Positions 18,355-24,230 of a stretch of 64,000 nt of DNA are shown piece by piece (within the stretch, counting starts at the first letter, position 1; each line of letters starts with the position of its first letter). Source of the stretch: Pilosibacter fragilis (GTDB lineage: Bacteria > Bacillota > Clostridia > Lachnospirales > Lachnospiraceae); the NCBI RefSeq assembly GCF_032490495.1, contig NZ_JAVYJB010000006.1, forward strand, positions 62,001-126,000. Reading direction: 5' to 3'. A model generated the notes under the pieces. It was not told the origin of the DNA, made no database searches, and saw nothing but the letters and a program-made list of their open reading frames with translations. Position numbers and translations under genes: made by a program.

Positions 18355-19146
18355 ATGAGTAAACTTGTCTATACAAAAGGAAAAGAATATCACATCGGCG
18401 TCGGCGCCGGGGATGTGGGACGCTATGTGATCCTGCCGGGCGATCCAGGGCGCTGTGAGAAGATTGCGAAACATTTCGATAACCCGGTAAAGATCGCCCA
18501 GAACCGGGAATACACCACCTACACCGGCTATCTCGATGGAGAAAAAGTCAGTGTCGTCTCCACCGGGATCGGCGGACCGTCCGCCTCCATTGCGGTCGAA
18601 GAGCTTATCCACTGCGGTGCGGACACCTTCATCCGTGTTGGGACATCCGGCGGCATGCAGAAAGAAGTGCTCGGCGGAGATCTCGTGATCGCCACCGGTG
18701 CGATCCGCTTTGAGGGGACCACAAAAGAATATGCACCCATCGAGTATCCGGCGGTTCCGGATTTCGATGTCACTACTGCGTTAAAGGAAGCTTCTGAGGA
18801 ACTCGGCTACCGCCATCACCTCGGCGTCGTCCAGTGCAAGGACAACTTCTACGGACAGCACTCCCCGGATTCCATGCCTGTGGCAGATGAATTAAACTCC
18901 AAATGGAAGGCCTGGATTGCATGCGGTGCCCTCGCCTCCGAGATGGAGTCTGCTGCCCTCTTCATCGTCGGCAGCGTCCGCAGAGTCCGCACCGGTTCCG
19001 TGATGCTCGTGATCGCGAACCAGACAAGACGGGAGCTGGGACTTGAGGATCCGCAGGTCTATGATACGGAAGCCGCTGTTGTTACAGCGGTGGAGGCAAT
19101 GAGGAAGCTGATTAAAAAAGACCGGACGTCGGCGGCTGAAAAGTAG
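18355..19146 (+). CDS. udp: Uridine phosphorylase
   Basis: 263-residue cytosolic nucleoside phosphorylase of the PNP_UDP_1 family, converting uridine and phosphate to uracil and ribose 1-phosphate. Seen are the phosphate-binding VILPGDPGRCEKIAKHF (about 25-41), NREYTTYTGYLDG, STGIGGPSASIAVEEL, the IRVGTSGGMQ loop, and the base/ribose-binding region CGALASEMESAALF with its essential EME motif. GGAGG lies 8 bases before the ATG. Together with the nearby carAB and the uridine kinase-like gene, the stretch is pyrimidine-oriented, though udp is on the opposite strand with its own promoter. Confidence 0.94.
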   Translation: MSKLVYTKGKEYHIGVGAGDVGRYVILPGDPGRCEKIAKHFDNPVKIAQNREYTTYTGYLDGEKVSVVSTGIGGPSASIAVEELIHCGADTFIRVGTSGGMQKEVLGGDLVIATGAIRFEGTTKEYAPIEYPAVPDFDVTTALKEASEELGYRHHLGVVQCKDNFYGQHSPDSMPVADELNSKWKAWIACGALASEMESAALFIVGSVRRVRTGSVMLVIANQTRRELGLEDPQVYDTEAAVVTAVEAMRKLIKKDRTSAAEK

Positions 19147-19249
19147 GGGCTCGCATTACCAGTCATTCCCAGTTCTATGTGCGGAATTTTATGGTAGAAT
19201 CCTTTTTGTAATATTTTTGTAACATTTTTACATAACAGGAGGTTTTACC

Positions 19250-19684
19250 ATGAAAAAACAGATTATGACTGCTTTCGCAGTTTCCACCATGATGACACTC
19301 GCAATGCCTTTCGCATCCTTCGCCGCAGCCCGCTCCTGTCAGACCGGCTTCCGTCCGGAAAACAACTGCGGATACACCGGCACCAACGCCGTTTCCGTGA
19401 TCCAGATGCAGGGCGGCTGCGTGATCTCCAACAGAAATGCCATCGATCTCTATACGCTGTTGGGAAAAGGATACCCTAATGGGGCAGCCGGAAATAACTG
19501 CAGCAGCGGCTGTACAGCCGAATCCAAGGGAAGCAGCTGCTCTTTCGGAACAAACTGCGGTACAAATTTCTGCGCTGGCGGGAACTGCAGTACAAATAAC
19601 TGTGGCAGCGGAAACTGCCTGACATCCGGGAATGTTTCCATAATTTCAGGAACGGCTTGTGGAAGTCTTGTCGACGTGCGATAA
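19250..19684 (+). CDS. Secreted cysteine-rich protein, unknown function
   Basis: 144 residues, not recognised. A Sec signal peptide (MKKQIMTAFAVSTMMTLAMP then ASFAAA) predicts cleavage near residue 26. The mature part has 12 cysteines and is rich in Gly, Asn and Ser. From about residue 83 it runs through a tandem C-x(4-5)-C pattern: NNCSSGC, SSCSFGTNC, GTNFC, AGGNC, STNNC, GSGNC. The N-terminal half of the mature protein is less repetitive and contains AIDLYTLLGKGYP. The ATG has AGGAGG upstream and the gene has its own leader. Such spacing suggests several disulfides or metal binding at the cell surface. It borders a mobile island but its base composition is like the chromosome. Confidence 0.75.
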   Translation: MKKQIMTAFAVSTMMTLAMPFASFAAARSCQTGFRPENNCGYTGTNAVSVIQMQGGCVISNRNAIDLYTLLGKGYPNGAAGNNCSSGCTAESKGSSCSFGTNCGTNFCAGGNCSTNNCGSGNCLTSGNVSIISGTACGSLVDVR

Positions 19685-19714
19685 GGGATTTTCTATCGTC
19701 CTTTGTGACACTAT

Positions 19715-20190
19715 GTGAACTACATCGGCAATTGAATTACCGAGCATCTGATTACGAAGCATAACTTCGTAGTTTCAGAGGTGCGTCCATAACACCCTTA
19801 CTGCTACCCGAATGGGTTACACAGCTACTTTTATTATTTCTGGATTCTTCAGCCCGGTTACGGGCATATCAATTTCTTCGCCGGATACGGCATGATATTT
19901 TCTTAAGATGTTATAAGCACCTACTGCGTCTGCATTGTAGATCACGGTATCTACAATGTAGATGCAGCGCTTCTTCCGATTCTTTTTCTCTGCATAAATG
20001 CGCGATACTTCTTCTGACTGTGGCGGACATTGACTAGAATAACTTTCTTCTTGTCTTATCAGGCGAATCCCTTGCATTTTAAGCTTATATTCTAACTGCA
20101 TATAGATACGGGCATATGGCAGGCTGTGAAGCTGCTGGTTCGTTTTCCTTCCCAGATTTTTTTCTTCGCGAATCCCCTTTATATCTCCGA
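19715..20190 (-). mobile_element. IS200/IS605 element, right-end remnant (copy 1)
   Basis: This segment is nearly identical to the right end of the complete element at 45697-47680 (a handful of substitutions). It contains the RE hairpins TCGGCAATT / AATTACCGA and TACGAAG / CTTCGTA, and the last 123 codons of tnpB. tnpA, the 5' two thirds of tnpB and the left end are missing, so it cannot move by itself. The high identity to the full copy implies recent loss or a recent rearrangement. Confidence 0.85.
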
Positions 20191-20236
20191 ATCCATATCC
20201 TTTATCTTCATAATATCTTGTCACTGTTCCAAACAT
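19817..20236 (-). pseudogene. Chimeric ORF: cold-shock-like N-terminus joined in frame to TnpB C-terminus
   Basis: 139-residue open frame. The first 16 residues (MFGTVTRYYEDKGYGF) match the start of small cold-shock-domain proteins. From residue 17 (GDIKGIREEKNLGRKTNQ) the sequence is the C-terminal part of the TnpB encoded at 45799-47055. The join falls at a TCGGAGATA stretch near 20190. A good ribosome site (AAAGGAG) precedes the ATG, so the chimera may be translated. The C-terminal RuvC aspartate (YNADAVGAYN) is kept but the first RuvC motif is lost, so nuclease activity is not expected. Most likely a by-product of a deletion. Confidence 0.7.
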
Positions 20237-20251
20237 AGAGCTCCTTTCTTC

Positions 20252-20295
20252 GTCTGGCCTGAGATGTGTTGCGTGTAGAATACCGCTCTGAGCTT
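20252..20295. repeat. 44-bp direct repeat, left copy
   Basis: Begins GTCTGGCCTGAGATGTG and ends CGCTCTGAGCTT. It is identical over 44 bases, in the same orientation, to 22110-22153. Here it forms the 5' untranslated region of the cold-shock/TnpB chimera. The two copies enclose 1.8 kb with the ADP-ribosyltransferase-like module. Confidence 0.85.
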
Positions 20296-20407
20296 TACGG
20301 ATTTTCTACTCGGAATTGAACGTAAGCAGGAACTCGACCTTTCTGGACTTACACAGCCAGAAGTTGACGCACTGCTGAATCTGATAAAAGCCATGAAAAG
20401 GAACTGA
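20285..20407 (+). pseudogene. C-terminal fragment of an unidentified plus-strand protein
   Basis: A 40-codon open frame following a stop codon ends in TGA at 20405-20407. It encodes ALSFTDFLLGIE, then a charged segment and LSGLTQPEVDALLNLIKAMK. The amphipathic, coding-like ending resembles the tail of small phage-type regulators, but the identity is not certain. No start or promoter is present; it looks like debris at the repeat boundary. Confidence 0.35.
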
Positions 20408-20436
20408 CTTTGCTGAAAATCAAAATCGTAAAAAAA

Positions 20437-20475
20437 GGGCATACCGGACAGGAATTATTCCCATCTGATATGCCC
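20437..20475 (-). terminator. Intrinsic terminator of the DUF3990-like module
   Basis: Minus strand: GGGCATATCAGA / CCGGTATGCCC followed by seven T, 20 bases past the stop of the small downstream gene. Confidence 0.8.
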
Positions 20476-20495
20476 TCAAATTTATAGCTTCTTAA

Positions 20496-20714
20496 TTACA
20501 TCTGCATTAAATGTTCTCCATGAACTTCATCATAGATAAAATCCGCCCATTCTTCTACTGTATCATGCTCTACATAATCTTTGTCGCGTTGCAATGCTGA
20601 AGAAAGATACGAATCTCTCACCGCTCGATGAGCTTCCACTTCAGTCATATTATATTTTTTCACTAATGTCTCTCGTACATACTTCTTAAATTCTTTAATT
20701 TCAGTATTGTTCAT
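20496..20714 (-). CDS. Small acidic partner protein of the DUF3990-like gene (possible antitoxin)
   Basis: 72 residues from the ATG at 20712-20714, which has GAGGTG about six bases upstream; an in-frame GTG three codons earlier is part of that site. The protein is predicted helical (IKEFKKYVRETLVKKYNM, then VEAHRAVRDSYLSSAL) with an acidic C-terminal half (VEHDTVEEWADFIYDEVHGE). No family was recognised with confidence. It starts about 20 bp after the putative ADP-ribosyltransferase, on the same strand and before a shared terminator, so a toxin-partner pair is plausible. The AT-rich sequence differs from flanking chromosomal genes and points to transfer. Confidence 0.6.
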   Translation of the reverse strand: MNNTEIKEFKKYVRETLVKKYNMTEVEAHRAVRDSYLSSALQRDKDYVEHDTVEEWADFIYDEVHGEHLMQM

Positions 20715-20735
20715 ATCTTTCACCTCTTTCCATCA

Positions 20736-21335
20736 TTATTTTATATATCTTTCCTTATTTTTTATTATATCACAGCTCAAGCCAATAATGCAACTAATAG
20801 ATTTTTTCGAATGAAATGAATATTGCTGTCCATATGATTCATCATTTTTCTTCAAAAATTTCTCATAGTTTACGTTTTTCGGAAGCAGTATTCCACTATT
20901 GACCTGATACGCTATATTGACTATTGTACCATCTGCAATTTCGCCAATGCAAATATCATATCTACAATCTTGATTATGATTCTCTATGCCATATTGTGAT
21001 AAAATTTCTGAAGTTAGTCTGTTATTAAGAACAAATGCTCCCCATTCAGCTCCATGCCGTGGAAATGCAATCAGCTTTAATTCCAGTTCTGGTAAAGGTA
21101 TATATTCGAATTGTACTATATATGGTTCTTCAAATTTATAATCTTTCTGTTTTCTTCTATTCCATTGGTTGATTTTATCTGTCCTTCTAACAGCAGTCAA
21201 TGCAGCATGATGATAGCTTGGTGTCGCATAGAATCCCGGTCCAAAATCCAAATACGGTTTGCTGTACCTTAAATCTATCCCATTACTGCATATACTAACG
21301 GCTGAACTATAATTCGTTCCATGATATAACTTCAC
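20736..21335 (-). CDS. DUF3990-like putative ADP-ribosyltransferase
   Basis: 199 residues starting at GTG 21333-21335 with a GAGG site upstream. The opening KLYHGTNYSSAVSICSNGIDLRYSKPYLDFGPGFYATPS is the pattern of DUF3990 proteins, which belong to the ADP-ribosyltransferase superfamily. The YHGT histidine and the DFGPGFY loop fit the NAD-binding core, and GAEWGAFVLNNR matches a later conserved block. The C-terminal ART residue is not certain; VNSGILLPKNVNY is a candidate region. The gene is AT-rich, has no signal peptide, sits inside a decayed phage/IS island and is paired with a small acidic protein. The target is unknown. Confidence 0.7.
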   Translation of the reverse strand: MKLYHGTNYSSAVSICSNGIDLRYSKPYLDFGPGFYATPSYHHAALTAVRRTDKINQWNRRKQKDYKFEEPYIVQFEYIPLPELELKLIAFPRHGAEWGAFVLNNRLTSEILSQYGIENHNQDCRYDICIGEIADGTIVNIAYQVNSGILLPKNVNYEKFLKKNDESYGQQYSFHSKKSISCIIGLSCDIIKNKERYIK

Positions 21336-21365
21336 TATTTCTACCTCGGATCATGTGATTTCGAT

Positions 21366-21371
21366 AGTATA
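21366..21371 (-). promoter_or_regulatory. Possible extended -10 promoter of the DUF3990-like module
   Basis: Minus strand TGTGCTATACT gives a TGn extended -10 with TATACT. No good -35 box is seen. The -10 lies about 30 bp before the GTG start. Confidence 0.4.
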
Positions 21372-21423
21372 GCACAGTTATTTTTGTTTTTCTACAATTA
21401 TCGCCAAAATTGATATTATCTCA

Positions 21424-22089
21424 CTAATCTGTGATCTCAATTTCCCATTCCATCATGGCGTTGTAGACCTTCTCATCAATTTGTCCTCTGTACCGCTCTG
21501 CGTATTCCTTTATGATCTTCTCCTTGACCGTTTTATACTCTGTAAACGCTTCTTCCGGTGTGTTCCAGTATTTCAGCTTTACCCGCTTGCCGCCTGCAGA
21601 AAAGCATCCTCTGTACTTACCGTTCTTGGAATCCTTATATACCACTACAGGACAATCTCCACGGTGATTTTTCGCATTTATGAACAATGAGTTAATCACT
21701 GCTGGAACGAAGCAGCATGTCTCTGGACTGTATACCGTGTTACCCTTAAATAGGATGTCTTTATCCAGTTCGTAACCTTCCACATTCCACTTGTCGAACC
21801 ATGCTTTAAAGTTCTGGAAGTTATGCCATTCTTCACACACTGTACATCCAATATACTGTGGTTGATTTTTACGCACCGAATCAGCGTAACAGCGGCTCAT
21901 CATATTATGCTATTTTACATACTCCACAGCCTTTCTATCAACCTTATCCATGCCAGCGAATCCGATTCCATACATCGTTGGCTTCATTCCTTTAATGCTC
22001 CAATCATCCGGCATGTAGTCGATGTCGTTCACGATCTGAAGAATCGCTTCTTCGGAGTCATCTCCTGTCTGATTATAATAACGCCGCAT
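21424..22089 (-). pseudogene. Phage-type AP2/HNH-like DNA-binding protein gene with in-frame amber codon
   Basis: One continuous frame of 222 codons is interrupted only by TAG at 21910-21912. The upstream part (59 residues from ATG 22087-22089) ends MYGIGFAGMDKVDRKAVEYVK. The downstream part continues HNMMSRCYADSVRKNQPQYIGCTVCEEWHNF and ends in EIEITD. In related phage/prophage proteins the segment before RCY contains a conserved Trp, so TGG to TAG is the likely lesion. The downstream half has two ATGs at 21898-21903 and could still be made as a 159-residue protein. It carries the W-x-C-EEW and ETCCFVP motifs of this homing-endonuclease-like group. Confidence 0.6.
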
Positions 22090-22109
22090 AGTATAATACT
22101 GTTATAATG

Positions 22110-22153
22110 GTCTGGCCTGAGATGTGTTGCGTGTAGAATACCGCTCTGAGCTT
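22110..22153. repeat. 44-bp direct repeat, right copy
   Basis: Identical to 20252-20295 and in the same orientation. Sequence on both sides differs from the left copy from the first base outside. Confidence 0.85.
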
Positions 22154-22226
22154 CTGTGCGCCCCACAGGAAGGTTTTCACATCTCTCATGCAACATTATA
22201 AGTTGTAATTTTAGACAGTGACATAC

Positions 22227-22259
22227 TCCCACCACTTAGCTCACGCTTGAAGTGGGGGC
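22227..22259 (-). promoter_or_regulatory. IS605-type right-end hairpin (possible omega-RNA scaffold)
   Basis: Minus strand GCCCCCACTTCAAGCGTGAG followed by CTAAGTGGTGGGAG folds into a GC-rich hairpin. It lies about 80 bases after the stop of the truncated TnpB at 22341. This arrangement is that of the right end of IS605-type elements, where the guide (omega) RNA overlaps the end of tnpB. Confidence 0.5.
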
Positions 22260-22340
22260 TTCTCGTTCGATTGCCCCGTTGGGCAAAGCATTCACGAGCG
22301 ATCCCCGTGTGTCCCACGGTTCTTTTTGGCTGATATTTTT

Positions 22341-22928
22341 TTATGATGCTTTTTCGCTTTTTTCTAATATGATCCCGGATATTCTCAGGCCTTCCCGGCA
22401 GATATTAATCGCCGCATTTTCATCACGGTCCATCCGGTTTCCGCAGTTACAAAGATATACCCGCTCTTCCAGTTTCAGATCATGTTTTATTTTTCCACAA
22501 CAACTGCATGTTCTGGAACTGGGATACCAGCGGTCGATGCGGACAAGTTTCTTCCCTTCCCGTTCCAGTTTATACTGCAAAAAATCTGTGAACATTCTCC
22601 AGCCGTTATCATGGACACTTTTTCCAAAATGATGTTCCCCACTCATCGTCTTCAGATCCAGATCTTCGATGCATACGATATCATAGAAATTGGTTATCTT
22701 TCTTGATTCCTTATGCAAATAATCTTTTCTCTGGTGAGCGATATGCGTATGGATCCGCGCCACTTTTTTCTGTTGTTTTTTGTAACGATTGCTCCCCTTC
22801 CGGCAATGACTCAGTTTTCTCTGCGCTTTCGCCAGTTTTTCCCCGCTGTTTCTGAAATAGTGCGGATAACCTGCATGTTTACAATACACAGCACAGCTAT
22901 GTGCAATAATCTGATATTTACATGCCAA
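22341..22928 (-). pseudogene. Truncated TnpB (IS605 OrfB), zinc-ribbon type
   Basis: 195 residues corresponding to the C-terminal half of a TnpB RNA-guided nuclease. Present are the connector helix KLAKAQRKLSHCRKGSNRYK, the RuvC-II region with IEDLDLKTM (catalytic Glu), the zinc ribbon TCSCCG ... CNCG and the RuvC-III MDRDENAAINI. The N-terminal half with the first RuvC aspartate is gone; the opening MACKYQIIAHSCAVYCKHAG does not fit the family. It is of a different lineage from the TnpB at 45.8 kb. No matching tnpA is present, so it should be inactive. Confidence 0.85.
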
Positions 22929-22949
22929 CTATGGCACTATGCAAGAGAT

Positions 22950-22992
22950 AGCAATTCATCTCACCACCTATAGAGGTGGGAAAATTCTTGCT
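22950..22992. repeat. Imperfect palindrome of IS605-end type
   Basis: GCAATTCATCTCACCACCT is followed by ATAG and AGGTGGGAAAATTCTTGC, forming a hairpin with CCACCT/AGGTGG at its core. The shape and the TTCTTGC ending resemble termini of IS200/IS605 elements. It abuts the broken 5' end of the truncated tnpB. Confidence 0.5.
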
Positions 22993-23018
22993 GATTCTTG
23001 TTAAAAACTAAATATTTT

Positions 23019-23294
23019 TTATTCCAAATATGTATCTCGAACATTTCCAAGTAGCATATTTCCTCTAACCCGATTCCCTTCTCCGTCATATACGATAAAA
23101 TCATATCCAGGGAATTGCATTTGTAACTTGTTAATTAAAAAAGTGACATTCGCTGAATTTTTAGTTGCTTTTCCAATTTTATAATTTTTCGGAAGAGACG
23201 CATCATCTCTTACATTTTTTCCATCTTTTATAAAATCTACATTTACTCCCTCTAAGCTAAAAATTGTTTTCTCTACATACTCTACTTTAGGCAT
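23019..23294 (-). CDS. Small hypothetical protein
   Basis: 91 residues counted from the ATG at 23292-23294, which has AAGGAG nine bases upstream; the ATG at 23315 overlaps that site. Not recognised. It opens MPKVEYVEKTIFSLEGVNV and has a central K-rich stretch and a GYDFIVYDGEGNRVRGN segment. No signal peptide or membrane segment. AT-rich composition and position between IS remnants and tRNA genes suggest it belongs to the mobile island. Confidence 0.6.
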   Translation of the reverse strand: MPKVEYVEKTIFSLEGVNVDFIKDGKNVRDDASLPKNYKIGKATKNSANVTFLINKLQMQFPGYDFIVYDGEGNRVRGNMLLGNVRDTYLE

Positions 23295-23421
23295 ATAATT
23301 GTTCTCCTTTGACATTTTTTATTTTTGCCACGTCCTAATGCTGTTTTACATAACCATAGCGCCTTTTGCTAGCACTGTCAATTGGTGAGTGCTATTTTTT
23401 GAAAATCTTAAGAATTTAAAA

Positions 23422-23447
23422 AGGCACCCCTTTTTTCAAGGATGCCT
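23422..23447 (-). terminator. Intrinsic terminator after the tRNA-like gene
   Basis: Minus strand AGGCATCC / GGGGTGCCT then TTTTT, about 45 bases past the 3' end of the tRNA-like RNA. Confidence 0.7.
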
Positions 23448-23492
23448 CATGCTACCTGGAATGTCTGGATGGAGATCCCTAAACCAGGCAAA

Positions 23493-23572
23493 TCGGAATG
23501 GGAGGATTCGAACCTCGATCGCTCCGCAAAGAGTCATTAACTGCGCTGCTTTACCCATTAAGCTACATTCCG
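23493..23572 (-). tRNA. tRNA-like RNA with abnormal anticodon region
   Basis: Minus strand. The acceptor arms CGGAATG / CATTCCG pair perfectly, the D arm is GCTT-AATGGGTA-AAGC, and the T arm contains GGTTCGAATCC with a 4-bp stem plus one C:C mismatch. Between D and T arms there are 29 nt instead of the usual 22, and no standard 5-bp anticodon stem with a 7-nt loop and U33 can be drawn; only CGCA / TGCG with a 13-nt loop is available. No CCA is encoded. An intrinsic terminator follows at 23422-23447, so it is probably transcribed. Either a degenerate tRNA or a non-canonical one. Confidence 0.5.
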
Positions 23573-23709
23573 ATAACTGACGCCCAGCAGGGGGGTACCA
23601 GACGTCACACGCATTTTGGGAAGGTGTAGGAAGCCGCCGGCTGTATGCCCTTGGCTTCAGGTTACACTATAACATTTTGAAAACGGAAAACAGGAAAAAA
23701 CGGAAAAAC

Positions 23710-23838
23710 TTATGTCGCCTTCATAAAGTTCTCATATTCCTTCCTCACGCTGTCCGCCGTTGCCCGTCTCCCCATCTTAATCGCCACTTCTCCCCTCTTA
23801 TTCGAAAGGATAAGCTTATTCCGGAAATCCCGCAAAAC
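23710..23838 (-). other. Coding-like C-terminal remnant after tRNA-Gly
   Basis: A minus-strand frame without a proper start ends in TAA at 23710-23712. It encodes AVLRDFRNKLILSNK, RGEVAIKMGRRATADSVRKE and YENFMKAT. Composition is protein-like but no family was recognised and no ribosome site precedes an ATG. Possibly what remains of an integrated gene beside the tRNA. Confidence 0.25.
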
Positions 23839-23850
23839 CGCATAAAATAA

Positions 23851-23878
23851 GGGAATCCTTAATTTCTAAGGATCCCCC
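23851..23878 (-). terminator. Intrinsic terminator of tRNA-Gly
   Basis: Minus strand GGGGATCCTTA / TAAGGATTCCC followed by TTATTTT, seven bases after the tRNA. Confidence 0.8.
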
Positions 23879-23884
23879 GATGGA

Positions 23885-23955
23885 AGCAGATAACGGGAAT
23901 CGAACCCGCCTTTCCAGCTTGGGAAGCTAGCGTTCTACCGATGAACCATATCTGC
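23885..23955 (-). tRNA. tRNA-Gly (anticodon CCC)
   Basis: Minus strand. Acceptor GCAGATA / TATCTGC, D arm GTTC-ATCGGTA-GAAC, anticodon stem CTAGC / GCTGG with loop TTCCCAA (CCC at the centre), T arm GGCGGGTTCGATTCCCGTT. Discriminator U fits glycine tRNAs. The genome continues TCCA, so a CCA end is not exactly encoded. Confidence 0.92.
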
Positions 23956-24158
23956 GCATGTATTTTTCTGACACTCATATCATAGCACATTTCTGTGGAT
24001 TCTACAAGGATTTTTCTGGTAAATCCGAGGAAATCGTTCTCTTTTTTCCGACAACCGTTTCAACATATCTATATCCGTCTCTTGACTTCTGACTGCATTT
24101 TATTCATAGTATCAGTTAATCCTCACTTCTCCGTCCTGCGATAGCCTGCTCCTGAATT

Positions 24159-24196
24159 CATGGTGACAGGATCGGCAGGTATCTCCTGTCACCATG
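24159..24196. repeat. Perfect 13-bp inverted repeat
   Basis: CATGGTGACAGGA / TCCTGTCACCATG with a 12-nt loop lies 35 bases after the stop of the minus-strand gene at 24231. It lacks a T run, so it may be a transcript-end stabiliser rather than a terminator. Confidence 0.7.
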
Positions 24197-24230
24197 TCCG
24201 GCAACATATCACTTTCTATCCATATTTCAT

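Noticed and set aside
22154..22200. GTGCGCCC motif after the right 44-bp repeat, resembling a group II intron 5' end
   Set aside because: No domain V or intron-encoded protein follows; the match of eight bases is likely chance.
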